Shown here: piece after piece, positions 1-9,173 of the stretch
How positions within the stretch are numbered: position 1 is the stretch's first letter
Layout: every line of letters begins with the position of its first letter
DNA from: CAVPXC01 sp963709505
Lineage (GTDB): Bacteria; Chloroflexota; Anaerolineae; JAAEKA01
DNA: 62,800 nt
Assembly (NCBI GenBank): GCA_963709505.1
Contig: CAVPXC010000017.1
Span: forward strand, 1-62,800
Direction of reading: 5' to 3'
The notes under the pieces: generated by a model
Told to the model about the DNA's origin: nothing
Database searches by the model: none
What the model saw: only the letters and a program-made list of their open reading frames with translations
Program-made: the position numbers and the translations under genes

Positions 1-10
1 AATTGAATGG

Positions 11-101
11 TATCTTCTCAATAATCCGGGGTAGGGGCACGGCCTTGCGCCTGCCCGCCAGGGCGACCGCAAGGGCCTGGCCCCTACAAATTGAGAAGAT
101 A
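11..101. repeat. Palindromic intergenic repeat, family A copy 1
   Basis: The outer arms TATCTTCTCAAT (11-22) and ATTGAGAAGATA (90-101) are exact reverse complements. Between them an inner GTAGGGGCACGGCC arm pairs imperfectly with a GGCCTGGCCCCTAC arm. A second copy with the same arms and about the same core lies at 59743-59825. It looks like a short non-coding mobile or REP-like element. Confidence 0.8.
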
Positions 102-114
102 CATTGAATGCAGC

Positions 115-150
115 CAATAAAAAAGGCAGCGCACGGACTGCGCTGCCTTT
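115..150 (-). terminator. Rho-independent terminator of the mevalonate cluster
   Basis: On the minus strand an 11-bp GC-rich stem (AAAGGCAGCGC pairing with GCGCTGCCTTT, 122-150) is followed directly by a run of T residues. It sits about 35 bases past the stop codon of the DUF35 gene, so it ends the minus-strand HMG-CoA gene cluster. Confidence 0.85.
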
Positions 151-183
151 GGAAAAGCTCGTATTGCTAAAGACGGACAGGCT

Positions 184-597
184 CTAAACCGCCACCGCCT
201 GCCGCTGCAATTGCGGGCGGAACTTGTAGCCGTAGACGATCACGCCTTCCTCGTCCTGCTCATTCAGTTTGCGTGTGACCATTTCCACCGGCATCCCAAT
301 GCTTACCTCGCTCGGCGCCACGTCGGTAAGCTGGGCCGTCACCATCGGCCCATCGTCCAATCTGACCAAGGCCACCGGATAGGGCGCATAGGCCTCGAAA
401 CCGGCCGGCGGATCGTACACGGTTGTATAGGAATAGACGGTGCCCCGGCCGCTCAGCGCGAATTCCTTTTGTGCAGGCTCCGCACAATGCGGGCACACGT
501 CACGCGGGGGAAAGATCGCGTTGTGGCAATGCTCGCATCGTTCACCTACCAGGCTGTAACGCTGCCGTCGAGTTCGCCAAGTTCGTGCGACTGACAT
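184..597 (-). CDS. DUF35 / OB-fold zinc-ribbon protein (acyl-CoA binding partner)
   Basis: The product is about 137 residues with an N-terminal zinc ribbon (CEHC and CPHC pairs) followed by an OB fold, the layout of the DUF35 family. In archaea DUF35 proteins hold thiolase and HMG-CoA synthase in one complex and pass acetoacetyl-CoA between them. The thiolase and HMG-CoA synthase genes lie directly upstream here, so the same role is inferred. An ATG seven codons upstream (618) is possible, but AAAGGAG (607-613) lies nine bases before the ATG at 597, which I chose. It is the last gene of the cluster, followed by a strong terminator. Confidence 0.85.
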   Translation of the reverse strand: MSVARTWRTRRQRYSLVGERCEHCHNAIFPPRDVCPHCAEPAQKEFALSGRGTVYSYTTVYDPPAGFEAYAPYPVALVRLDDGPMVTAQLTDVAPSEVSIGMPVEMVTRKLNEQDEEGVIVYGYKFRPQLQRQAVAV

Positions 598-937
598 AAT
601 CATAATCTCCTTTACCAATTTTGGTCTGTTCGCTCTGTGTTACGCCAGAGATTGTACCATGTTTCTCATGCCAAAAGCTATCAAGTCGGCTTGAAAGGCG
701 TTCGGAAGGTGCTTTGACAGCTTTTGGCAGTTTGTTTTGACGAGAAACTGATCAAAAGACGTACCTGCTCAGGCTAGCTTGCGCCAGGGATTGGAAATCC
801 CCTGGCTGAAACTGAGAAGTGCCCTCAGGTACTGGCGGAATCGCGCGGCTGGCATTACCGTTCCGCAGTCGCTGAGGCGACTTCTCAGTTTCAGCCGGTG
901 AATTCCATTCACCGGGCTGAGCAGTTACAAAACAGAT
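598..937. repeat. Gene-free stretch with inverted repeats
   Basis: There is no convincing gene here. A perfect 17-bp inverted repeat (804-820 with 880-896, GGCTGAAACTGAGAAGT) encloses a 59-bp loop. A near-palindrome around AATTCCATTCACCGG follows at 891-920. The structure lies just past the 3' end of the thiolase gene on the minus strand and could stabilise or end transcripts. The motif GCCAAAAGCTATCAAGT at about 670-686 recurs near 5009-5025. Confidence 0.5.
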
Positions 938-2098
938 TCATTCGCCCACCAGAATGTGAGTCAAGATCGTTGCGCCGCTGCCGCCGATATTCTGCGTCAT
1001 CGCGACGGTCGCATCGTGCACCTGGTTGGCGCCGGCGAGCCCGCGCAGCTGCAGCGTTGCTTCCACGGCCTGATAGACACCCGTTGCACCAACCGGATGA
1101 CCACGCGCCTTGAGACCGCCCATGGTTGCGATCGGAATACGCCCTTCGATCGTGATCTCACCTTCCTCGGCCAAACGCACGCCTTTGCCGCGCTCGGCGA
1201 AGCCGCAGGCCTCCAACGAAAGCGCGCCCATGATCGTGAAGGCATCGTGCAGCTCGAACAAGTCCACATCGGCCGGCCCGATGCGAGCCTGGTCGTATGC
1301 CTTGCGGCTGCTGAGCCAGGCCGCCTCCAGCCAGGTGGGATCACGACGATCGTGGACGGCCAGGCTGTCGGTGGCAACAGCGGAGGCGGCCAAGCGCACG
1401 GGCCGCAAGCCATTGCGCAGCGCCTGGGCGACAGGCTCGGAGGCCAGCACGATCGCCGCGGCGCCGTCGCAGATCGGCGAGCTGTCCATCAGATTGATCG
1501 GATCGGCGATCATCGTGGCCTTGCGATAGCCCTCGAGCGTGATTGCCTGACGGAACATGGCGTTCGGGTTGCTGACACCGTTTTGATGCGCGTTCATGGC
1601 GAAGTAACCGAACGCGCCATGGGGGATGTCATACTCATACATGTAGCGCCGCATCAGCAAGGCGTTGAGCGCCACGAAGGACACACCCTCGGCGGCCTCA
1701 TACTCCTGGTCGGCGGCCATCGCCAGGGCGGCTGTGGTATCACGGCCCACCGTGTCGGTCATCTTCTCGACCCCGGCGACGATCACCACATCGTGAATGC
1801 CGCCCGCGACGGCCATAAAGCCGGTGCGCAGAGCCGCACCACCCGAACCACAGGCTGCCTCCACCTTGTAGGCCTCGATGCCGCGCAAGCCAACAAAATC
1901 GGCGATCAGCGCGCCCAGATGCTCCTGGCCCACCAGCTCGCCCGATAACATATTGCCAACGTACAGCGCGTCGGCGCGCTCGATGCCCGCGTCCCGCATA
2001 GCAGGAAGAATCGCGTCGTGAGCAATGTGGCGCAACGACCGCTCCCATTGCTCGCCGACGGGGCTTTGTCCAATACCAACGATATAGACTGGTCTCAT
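938..2098 (-). CDS. Thiolase family protein (acetyl-CoA acetyltransferase type)
   Basis: This 386-residue protein has the SCP2/archaeal thiolase layout. The nucleophilic Cys is at residue 83 (EAACGSGGAALR), and later come FELHDAFTIM and the C-terminal GLKARGHPVGATG. It probably condenses two acetyl-CoA to acetoacetyl-CoA, the first step of the mevalonate pathway. Its neighbours support this: HMG-CoA synthase upstream, DUF35 protein downstream, all on the minus strand. No strong Shine-Dalgarno is visible. The gap to the synthase gene is filled with heptamer repeats. Confidence 0.88.
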   Translation of the reverse strand: MRPVYIVGIGQSPVGEQWERSLRHIAHDAILPAMRDAGIERADALYVGNMLSGELVGQEHLGALIADFVGLRGIEAYKVEAACGSGGAALRTGFMAVAGGIHDVVIVAGVEKMTDTVGRDTTAALAMAADQEYEAAEGVSFVALNALLMRRYMYEYDIPHGAFGYFAMNAHQNGVSNPNAMFRQAITLEGYRKATMIADPINLMDSSPICDGAAAIVLASEPVAQALRNGLRPVRLAASAVATDSLAVHDRRDPTWLEAAWLSSRKAYDQARIGPADVDLFELHDAFTIMGALSLEACGFAERGKGVRLAEEGEITIEGRIPIATMGGLKARGHPVGATGVYQAVEATLQLRGLAGANQVHDATVAMTQNIGGSGATILTHILVGE

Positions 2099-2104
2099 TT
2101 AATT

Positions 2105-2226
2105 CACCGGGGTGTCAGAATGGCGGAGTGTCGGAGTGTCAGGTGACAAGTGTCGTGTGTCAAGTGTCAAGTGTCAAGCGTTGCGAAAACAGGTTCAGCA
2201 ACACCTGACACCTGACACTCTGACAC
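2105..2226. repeat. Degenerate AGTGTCA heptamer repeats forming a hairpin
   Basis: The spacer between HMG-CoA synthase and thiolase is built from repeated GTGTCA/AGTGTCA units on one side and their complements (TGACACC, TGACACT) on the other, so the RNA can fold into a long hairpin. A sister stretch lies at 5017-5103. Confidence 0.75.
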
Positions 2227-2229
2227 CCT

Positions 2230-3303
2230 TCATTTCATCAATAGTTTGCCGCGATACCGCACGTACGTCGCGTAGTCGATAGGGATGCGGCGGGCGATGT
2301 ACTCGCGGGTTTTGGGCGCCAGGTCGCGTGCCGCTTCGATGCGGTCGGTGACCTCCAGCGAGAAGGCATCGCTGCCTGCACCGGAGCCAAAGGATACGAC
2401 CAACACCTTATCGCCGGGGCGCGCTTCGTCCAGCACCGCAGTCAAGCCGACCAACGAGGAGCCGGCGTAGGTATTCCCGATCACAGAAACAAGCATACCG
2501 GTTTCGATTTGCTCCGGTTTGAAGCCTAACATCTTGGCGGCGCGCTGCGGAAACTTCGTGTTGGGCTGATGCAACACCACGTAGCGATAGTCAGCCGGTT
2601 TGCGGCCGAGGCCTTCCAACATCAACTGGGCAGCATTGGTCACGTGATTGAAGTAGGCCGGCTCGCCGGTAAAACGCTGGCCATGGCTGGGGTAGTGGAC
2701 GTGGGCGCGACGCCAGAAGTCGGGCGTATCGGTGACAAAAGAAATCGAGGCCTCGAAACGGGCCAGGCTTTCATCGGCCGGACCAACCAGCAAGGCTGCG
2801 CCGCCGGACGCGGCCGTGTACTCCAGCGCATCGCCTGGGCGTCCCTGCGCCGTATCCATGCCGATACTCAAGGCATACGTCGCCATGCCGGAACCGACAA
2901 AACCGATGGCCGCCTGCAGGGCCTCGGTACCCGCCTTGCAGGCGAATTCCCAGTCGGCCGCCTGGGTCAACGGGACGATGTCCAGAGCTTCGGCGACAAT
3001 GGTCGAGGTGGGCTTGACGGCATAGGGATGCGATTCGCTGCCGACCCAAACGGCGCGGATGCGATGTGGGTCGATCTGCGCCCGCGCCAAGGCGTTGCGA
3101 GCGGCCTCGATCGACATGGTTGCCGTGTCTTCGTCCAGCCCGGCAACCGCTTTTTCCTTGATCGGCATCTCGGAGTCGCGGCCGCTCCACACACGGGCCA
3201 CTTCTTTGGCCGGCAAGCGGTAACGCGGCACGTACGCGCCGTAGCCGACAATCCCCACGGGCCGGTCGGGTTTCAACAAGATCGAATCGTTCGTTTCATT
3301 CAT
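2230..3303 (-). CDS. Hydroxymethylglutaryl-CoA synthase, archaeal/bacterial type
   Basis: This 357-residue protein resembles archaeal HMG-CoA synthases, which are shorter than eukaryotic ones. The catalytic Cys is at residue 122 in DWEFACKAGTEALQ, and the C-terminal half has the thiolase-fold QRAAKMLGF and VIGNTYAGSS segments. It condenses acetoacetyl-CoA with acetyl-CoA to HMG-CoA. It lies between HMG-CoA reductase upstream and thiolase downstream on the same strand. The set implies isoprenoid synthesis through mevalonate. An AAAGGA lies about 14 bases before the ATG, which is a long spacing. Confidence 0.92.
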   Translation of the reverse strand: MNETNDSILLKPDRPVGIVGYGAYVPRYRLPAKEVARVWSGRDSEMPIKEKAVAGLDEDTATMSIEAARNALARAQIDPHRIRAVWVGSESHPYAVKPTSTIVAEALDIVPLTQAADWEFACKAGTEALQAAIGFVGSGMATYALSIGMDTAQGRPGDALEYTAASGGAALLVGPADESLARFEASISFVTDTPDFWRRAHVHYPSHGQRFTGEPAYFNHVTNAAQLMLEGLGRKPADYRYVVLHQPNTKFPQRAAKMLGFKPEQIETGMLVSVIGNTYAGSSLVGLTAVLDEARPGDKVLVVSFGSGAGSDAFSLEVTDRIEAARDLAPKTREYIARRIPIDYATYVRYRGKLLMK

Positions 3304-3454
3304 GTTTTATGTTAATTTCCTTTAGCAGATAACTGTAGCGCACATCCCATCCGGGACTCGCGTCGTCTGATTTGCGCTACAGTTTCAAGACAGGCGCCGC
3401 GCCGGCCCGCCCGCACCCCTAGGGATGAAAAAGCGGAGCGCGGTGTCTCTTCGG

Positions 3455-3575
3455 CAACCGCGGACTCCTGAACTTGTTCAGGGTCCGACCAGTCCGACTG
3501 CCTCGACAAGTCGAGGAGTCCGGCACATACCGCGGACTCCCGAACTTGTTCGGGCATTTGCAGAACGGCTGGCAT
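3455..3575. repeat. Palindrome pair (GAACTTGTTC / CTCGACAAGTCGAG), copy 1
   Basis: The palindromes CCTCGACAAGTCGAGG and CCCGAACTTGTTCGGG, plus a variant with CCTGAACTTGTTCAGG, sit in this spacer. The same two palindromes occur in the long inverted repeats on either side of lgt (19685-19862 and 20766-20942). The open reading frame across this spacer is built from the repeat, and I do not count it as a gene. Confidence 0.75.
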
Positions 3576-3585
3576 GTGACCACCC

Positions 3586-4884
3586 TCATCGTGTTTGCAG
3601 CTGAGTCACCAGCTCGGCTGCGCGGGCGCTGCGGATCTGACCCTCGGCGATGAACTGCGCCGCCACCTGGTCGACGCGGTCCGGCGGCACACCAGCGGCC
3701 AGTGCCACCTGATGGGCATGCAACGCCATGTGGCCGCGCTGGATGCCCTCGCCGACCAGCGCCCGCAGCGCCGACAGGTTCTGAGCCAGCCCAACTGCGG
3801 CCATCACCTCTGCAAGCTCGCGCGCGCTCGATACGCCCAGGATCTTGAGCGCCACCCGAGCCGCGGGATGCACTTTCGTGGCGCCGCCGACGATGCCGAC
3901 GGCCAAAGGCAGCTCAATTCGTCCAAACAGCTGCGGCCCGCCGTTGTCGCCTGCCACGCGCCAGTCGGTCAACGCGCGGTATTGTCCATCGCGAGCGGCA
4001 TAGGCATGGGCGCCGGCCTCGACTGCTCGCCAGTCGTTGCCGGTGGCGATCACCACCGGATCGATGCCGTTCATGATGCCCTTGTTGTGTGTCGCCGCGC
4101 GGTAGGGGTCTGCCCAGGCAAACGCGTTCGCCTCGGCAATGCCCCGGATAACCTCCTCGCCGTCGAAATCCTCCGTGGCGAAGCCCTGCGCCGGAATGCT
4201 GCATTCAGCCCAGGCGAGTGCGGCGATCGCTCAGGTTGCTGAGGATCCGCAGCGCAGCCCGTCCACCGGTGAGCATCTCAAGCAGCGGCGCCGCTGCCTC
4301 GGCCGCGGTGTTGACCGCGTTGGCGCCCATGGCATCGCGGCAGTCCAGCAGCAGATGCACCACCAGCATCGGGCCGGCCGGGGTGTCGGGTAACAGCCGC
4401 ACCTCGACCCGGCGAAATCCGCCGCCCCGGGCGACAATCGACGGATGGAGTGAGTTCGATCAGGCTCTGCAAGTTCGGCCGCGGCCGCCAGCACGGATGC
4501 ACGCGCGGCTGCCGGATCGGGCACCTCCATCAGCTGCACCTGCCCGATCATCACCGGCTCGCTGCTTCCGGCGACAAAACCGCCAGATGGGCGCGCCAAA
4601 CGCGCGGCATTGCTGATCGCGGCAACGACCGACGGCTCCTCGACGGCCATCGGCACAAGCGTGTCGCGCCCGTTGACCAAGAAATTGACGCCAACGCCCA
4701 ACGGCAGTGCGAACGTGCCGAGGGCATTCTCAATCATATGGTCAGCCTGCTCGGCGCTCAGACCGATTCGCAGGACATCTAGGTCGGACTCGCTCAGTCC
4801 GGCCCACTCGCCGACGACCTGTAGACGCTCATCCAGCGAACGATTATAGAAACCACTCAGGCGGGAAGACTTGCGATCTTTCAT
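3586..4884 (-). CDS. mvaA: Class II HMG-CoA reductase, broken by two frameshifts
   Basis: The reading starts at an ATG around 4884 (MKDRKSSRLSGF), passes the Glu motif in ENALGTFALPLGVGVNF, then loses frame near 4452. It continues one frame over (ARGGGFRRVEVRLLPDTPAG, CRDAMGANAVNTA) and returns to the first frame near 4220, where one extra base restores LAWAECSIPAQGF. The ATHNKGIMNGID, GDNGG and GHMALHA motifs follow. All catalytic motifs are present across the frames, and the two shifts cancel. In the first frame a stop at 4231-4233 would truncate the protein. Since the whole fold is conserved, sequence errors are as likely as decay. The enzyme would reduce HMG-CoA to mevalonate. Confidence 0.85.
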
Positions 4885-5016
4885 CATGCTCCAGCAGTCA
4901 CATGTACCTTGTTTAGACAAAAACGCCCCGCTCCATAGGGCGCGGGTGCGTTTCGTGCACTTCATCACTTGTATTGATGCACCTACTATAGCAGATTGTT
5001 ACTGCCAAAAGCTATC

Positions 5017-5103
5017 AAGTGTCGGAGTGTCGGAGTGTCAAGTGTCAGAGTGTCAGAGTGTCAGGGAAGCTCCGATACTTGACACTTGACACTCCGACAC
5101 TCC
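5017..5103. repeat. AGTGTC heptamer repeats, second copy
   Basis: GTGTCGGA/GTGTCAGA units on one side pair with TTGACACT/CCGACACT units on the other across a short gap. The type matches 2105-2226. It lies between the promoter side of the reductase gene and the 3' end of the membrane gene at 5110. Confidence 0.75.
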
Positions 5104-5109
5104 CGCTCG

Positions 5110-6540
5110 CTACAACCCGCCCGGCGCTGCTGTGAACGCACTCGCGGCCGCGCTGAGCGTGTCGAGCCAGACCTGGGCTCGAAGCGCGGGAAGGAGAATG
5201 GCGATTAGGCCGATAGCGGCTAGAAGGATCATGATGCGCTCCTCGCGTTCGAGGAGCAGATTTTGCAGGGGACCCAGAAGCGTGCTCAGGCTACGCATGA
5301 CGCCCACAGCCAGGCCCAGCGCCCCGGCCAGGATGACAACAGCCTGGAGCCAGTCCCGGCTGCCGAGCACCTGCATCAACGCCCACTGGCCGGCGAAGCC
5401 GGCGGTCAAGGGAAGGCCGGCCAGACTTAACAGCCCCAAGAGGAAGGCTGCCGACGCCCACGGAAGCCGGGTGCCCAGGCCTTGGACACTGTCGAAGTCC
5501 GTTTGGCTGGCGGCCCGCTGGCGAATGACGGTCAGGCCGTAGCCAGAGACGATCAACCCTACGCTGCGGGCTATCAGCAGCAGCCAGACCAGTCCCCAGG
5601 AACTGCGAGCGCCGAGCCCGATTGCTACGAGCACCACGCCATAGCTGAAAAGGGCAGCATAGCTCCACAGGCGACCGACATCGCGCTGCACCGCACCGGC
5701 GATGCCGGCCCAGAGCGCCGCAGCCATGCCGCCGTAGACCAACAGCTCGGCCAGGCGTAGGTTAGGCAGCTCGGTGAAAAGGACAGCGCCCTGCAGCCAC
5801 TCAAATCGCACCAAGAAGGCCTGCAGCATCGTCACAGGCACCACGGCCAGCACCGTCAGCAGCCAGGCAGCCACGAGCGGCGGAGCGTCCTCCCCCAGGC
5901 TGAGGGCAGGTCCGTGCAACGGCCAGGGCGCCAGAAGCAACACCATCCCCCAACTCGTCAAACGCGCAGCGCGCTCAAGGACAAGGAGGTTCTCCGGATC
6001 CAGCGGAAGCTGTTCCAGGTACCAGGCTGCCAACAAGAACAGCGGAATGGCCAACACGGGCAGCCACATCAACCGGATGGCCCCTCGAATCGAGCCTTGC
6101 CGGCCGGCCTGGGCGACGAATACGGCGATAGCTAGCACTGCGGCCCAGACCACCGGTCCCAACCAAACGGGGCGGATCATCAACACGCTGCTGAACAGGG
6201 CCAGGAGGATGAGGCCGAAGGGAAAGAAACTACGCCCTTGCGACACCCGCCATGCCCCGAGATACGCGGCCGCTAATGCCAGACAGAGAAAACCGATTAC
6301 CCACTGGGCCGTCGGCTCCATGACGAAAGGCTCTCCCAGCAGCCCGGCCGGTAAATTAACCTGCACCACGCGCCCCAGGAAAACCACAGCCGTGTTGTTT
6401 GGCCAACGCCACAGCAAGATGCCCAGGATCAAGGCCACCAGTCCCGCCAGGATTGTCGACGGCGTAGGCCACCGGCGCAGAAGGTAGACTAACAGCGCCG
6501 CCAACACAGGCAATGTGAGGATGAGGGCTACACCTGACAT
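5110..6540 (-). CDS. Complex I / Mrp antiporter-like membrane protein (NuoN type)
   Basis: The product is 476 residues, almost entirely hydrophobic with about 13-14 predicted membrane helices. The segment LLGLLSLAGLPLTAGFAGQW is the signature region of the proton-conducting NuoL/M/N family. In this family a Lys normally follows GF-x-G, whereas here it is Gln. The helix that usually carries the channel Lys after the PLH motif shows no Lys. It begins with a TGATG overlap at the end of the gene upstream, so the three membrane genes are translationally coupled. The lost charged residues suggest an assembly or scaffold role or an altered ion path. No electron-transfer subunits lie nearby. Confidence 0.7.
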   Translation of the reverse strand: MSGVALILTLPVLAALLVYLLRRWPTPSTILAGLVALILGILLWRWPNNTAVVFLGRVVQVNLPAGLLGEPFVMEPTAQWVIGFLCLALAAAYLGAWRVSQGRSFFPFGLILLALFSSVLMIRPVWLGPVVWAAVLAIAVFVAQAGRQGSIRGAIRLMWLPVLAIPLFLLAAWYLEQLPLDPENLLVLERAARLTSWGMVLLLAPWPLHGPALSLGEDAPPLVAAWLLTVLAVVPVTMLQAFLVRFEWLQGAVLFTELPNLRLAELLVYGGMAAALWAGIAGAVQRDVGRLWSYAALFSYGVVLVAIGLGARSSWGLVWLLLIARSVGLIVSGYGLTVIRQRAASQTDFDSVQGLGTRLPWASAAFLLGLLSLAGLPLTAGFAGQWALMQVLGSRDWLQAVVILAGALGLAVGVMRSLSTLLGPLQNLLLEREERIMILLAAIGLIAILLPALRAQVWLDTLSAAASAFTAAPGGL

Positions 6541-7223
6541 CAGCGGTTGGTTCCTTCTGGCGATTGGCCCACGGCTGGGCCGCGAGCAATGATCAGATAG
6601 GCTGTTGCCAGGCCTACGAGTAGCTCAACCGTGCTCAGAAGCCAGATAAGCCAGGCGTCCCGCTGCAGTGCCGCAAACAGGATCTGGGTAGCCGCCAGCC
6701 ACATCAGCAGGGCAACACCGGCCTGAAGCGCCTCGTCGCCGAGCGCCAGGCCCAGCAGTGCAAAGGCGCCGAGCCAAACGACGAGCGCCTGGACGTCCGC
6801 GGGTAAAGGCGGCAGCGGTAGCCTTGGCCGGGTCGCCAACAACCCGCCGGCCAAGGCAAGGGCTAGCAGCGTACGAAAGAGGGTGGTCGATGACAACGGT
6901 CTCGCCATCACACCGCCTTGACGCCGGAAAGGCAAGAAATGCCCGCCCCACCCGGCGCGTTGCGCCGAGAGATACCACATGATCGCCACCAGTCCGCCGA
7001 CAATGACGCGCACCAGCGCCCATGCTGGTGGCAAGAGCGTTGTAGTCAGCAACGCCGATCCCAGGGTAATCGCCGTGAACCCACCCAACACCAGACGCCA
7101 GTCACGCGCGGCCACAACAACGAAAGCGCCAATGCCAACCGCATACAGCGCGGGCGTGCCGGTCAGGCTCTGTACCTGTTGGACCAGTTGGTTCAGTGGA
7201 GGAAGGGGTGGAATAGGCTGCAT
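6540..7223 (-). CDS. Membrane protein of a complex I-like cluster, unknown function
   Basis: The 227-residue product has about six hydrophobic segments and no soluble domain. I do not recognise a family. It lies between two NuoN/NuoL-like genes, overlapping the downstream one by one base (TGATG) and lying 20 bases after the upstream one. The short N-terminal part (residues 1-75, three helices) and the C-terminal part (about 105-215) resemble in size the small subunits such as NuoJ/NuoK or MrpC/MrpG, but no family residue such as the NuoK glutamate pair is clear. A role as a small membrane subunit of the same complex is inferred from context only. Confidence 0.6.
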   Translation of the reverse strand: MQPIPPLPPLNQLVQQVQSLTGTPALYAVGIGAFVVVAARDWRLVLGGFTAITLGSALLTTTLLPPAWALVRVIVGGLVAIMWYLSAQRAGWGGHFLPFRRQGGVMARPLSSTTLFRTLLALALAGGLLATRPRLPLPPLPADVQALVVWLGAFALLGLALGDEALQAGVALLMWLAATQILFAALQRDAWLIWLLSTVELLVGLATAYLIIARGPAVGQSPEGTNR

Positions 7224-7243
7224 GAGAGTCTACGATCAGGAGA

Positions 7244-8902
7244 TCAGATTCGAATGATGAGCCAAGCCAACACCAGAAACAATACGATCCATCCGAGGTA
7301 TCCTTCCCCTTCGACGACGCCCAGGGCGTTGCGCCAGCCGATCTCGCCCCACTTCGCAAGCCAACCCAGGCCTTGCAGCGCCCAGCTCAGCCCGGTGACC
7401 GAGGCGAGCCGCGTTCGCCAGAGCTCCGGGCAATTCTGGGGCTGCCTCAAGGCTTGGGTCAATCCCACACCTAATGCCACGACGACCAAGGATTCTATTA
7501 GGCCGACAACGCCGAGCTGCTTCAGCAGCTGGCCCAACGATAACACCATCCTAAACCCAGCCGCCTCGGCCAGCCCGCTGGGTTGAAGGCCCCACAGCAA
7601 GCTTGGCACCAACGCCAGTGCCAGGGCCAGAAGAAGCCGAAACATCGGCCAGTTGATGCGATCTTCCGCCAGCCTCCCTGCCCTCGACGCCCGGCTGGGA
7701 GGATCGGTGGCATCCGGATCGGGCGGCGGGTTCCAACTTAAGAACACACACGCTACGGTCAGACCATTCGCCACGATCAGAAGAAACATCAGTAGGAGAT
7801 TGACCGGTCCGGTCAACGCCAACACAGGCATCCCGGTGGTCAACGGAACGCCAGCAAATGTCAAAGCTGCTACAGCCAAGGGAAGCCGCCAGCGCCATTG
7901 TTCGTTAATGGCCTGGCCGACGGTGAAGAGCATAAGCCCCAGCAGAACAGTGACCATCCCCCAGCCCAGCGTTTCTCGACCGACTGCGACAGGCGCGCTA
8001 GCAAGCAAGAACCAGAGCCAGACCGCGCGACCACTGCCCACCATCGCCAGCCGGTCGTGCCGGCTGCCCGCCCATGCCGCAAGACCGGCAGCCAGGACAG
8101 CAACGGCCAACAGGGGTGGCCAGATGGAATTCGCCAGCCAGTAGGCTGCGCCAAGCGAATAACAGCGTCCCAGCAGCCACGCGCCTGTCGCTAGACCGAC
8201 ACCGTTGATCAATAACTGCGTGCCGCGATCTCTGGGTACACCGGAGGGGGCGAGCCAGAGGTGCAGCGGATAAGCCGCCATCCGCACGGCCGCTGCGATC
8301 AGCAACAGCGCCAGAGCTTCCGCCGATAAGGGCGCTGTCGCCAACGAAGCAGTCGCCGCCGGCAGGCTGGTAATGCCAATTGCGACCATCACCAGTAGGC
8401 TGCCGGTTACCTCCAACCAAAACGGCGCCGCGGCGGTCTGGGGACGGCTGCCGCGCGCGCGCGCCACGAGTACGATATCTGTGGCGACCCAGGCTGCGCT
8501 CAGGGCTAGCAGGCTGTCGGAGACCACGGTCAGCGCGGCGGCGGCCAACAATAACAGGCTGAGTCCGTGGAATGCGCCAACCCGTTTGCCAGGAAGCTGC
8601 CAGGTGAGAAGAACCGCGCACACGCCCACCAACACCATGAGCACAAGCGCAAGCCAGTTCCACCCGTCCAGCGCCCACATCACTTGGATCTGAGGTGTCA
8701 CCAGAGGCCACCAAGTGGACTGCCACGTTACGACGCCGACGGTCTGCACCTGCAGCAGCAAGACGATAGTTAGCCCCAATGGCACAAGAGTGAGCAAAGC
8801 GAGGACCAATGGGCGGCGCGGGCTGGCGACGATGCGCAACAAAATGCTGCCAGCCAACAGAATCAGAGCAGGGCCAAGCGGTGAATACAGTAGATCGTTC
8901 AT
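7244..8902 (-). CDS. Divergent NuoL/NuoN-like membrane protein
   Basis: The product is about 550 residues with roughly 14 membrane helices. It keeps the PLHLWL motif of the proton-translocating family, but the usual Lys-containing helix after it reads INGVGLATGAWLLGR with no Lys. The FAGVPLTTG region near residue 360 is the second family landmark. I chose the ATG at 8902 (MNDLLYSPLG). ATGs at 8926 and 8953 are also open, and none has a good ribosome site. It is first in a three-gene minus-strand unit. Confidence 0.68.
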   Translation of the reverse strand: MNDLLYSPLGPALILLAGSILLRIVASPRRPLVLALLTLVPLGLTIVLLLQVQTVGVVTWQSTWWPLVTPQIQVMWALDGWNWLALVLMVLVGVCAVLLTWQLPGKRVGAFHGLSLLLLAAAALTVVSDSLLALSAAWVATDIVLVARARGSRPQTAAAPFWLEVTGSLLVMVAIGITSLPAATASLATAPLSAEALALLLIAAAVRMAAYPLHLWLAPSGVPRDRGTQLLINGVGLATGAWLLGRCYSLGAAYWLANSIWPPLLAVAVLAAGLAAWAGSRHDRLAMVGSGRAVWLWFLLASAPVAVGRETLGWGMVTVLLGLMLFTVGQAINEQWRWRLPLAVAALTFAGVPLTTGMPVLALTGPVNLLLMFLLIVANGLTVACVFLSWNPPPDPDATDPPSRASRAGRLAEDRINWPMFRLLLALALALVPSLLWGLQPSGLAEAAGFRMVLSLGQLLKQLGVVGLIESLVVVALGVGLTQALRQPQNCPELWRTRLASVTGLSWALQGLGWLAKWGEIGWRNALGVVEGEGYLGWIVLFLVLAWLIIRI

Positions 8903-8970
8903 CGGCAGAGTAGGAAACGATGCCATTCTACCACACGGACTGCGGCGAGGCAAAGCGTCAGCCGTGACAG

Positions 8971-8998
8971 GTTGCAGGTTGCAGGTTGCAGGTTGCAG
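8971..8998. repeat. Four exact GTTGCAG heptamers
   Basis: Four perfect tandem copies of GTTGCAG lie upstream of the S1-domain gene promoter. A related degenerate set forms a hairpin at about 10349-10402. Confidence 0.85.
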
Positions 8999-9015
8999 TC
9001 AAGTCCAGAGTCGTT

Positions 9016-9044
9016 TTGACAAGCGCTTTCAATCATCTTATAAT
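9016..9044 (+). promoter_or_regulatory. Consensus sigma-70 promoter for the S1-domain gene
   Basis: TTGACA (9016-9021) and TATAAT (9039-9044) are both perfect hexamers with a 17-base spacer. Transcription would start near 9051, leaving a leader of about 120 bases before the ATG at 9174. Confidence 0.85.
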
Positions 9045-9173
9045 CTCCGTGCGATGATGGTTCCTTGGCGGGCTGTCCGTGATTGGACCGGCCGCCGATC
9101 CTTTAGCGAATGAAATCGAATTTATCGTTCGTGAGGCGACTGTCAGAGTGCCTTGGAAGAGGAAGGATGCGTC

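Noticed and set aside
956..1948. Long plus-strand open frame opposite the thiolase gene
   Set aside because: It is the mirror of a high-GC coding region and has no ribosome site or family features.
3312..3575. 87-codon minus-strand frame before HMG-CoA synthase
   Set aside because: It is built from the palindromic repeat and has no domain.
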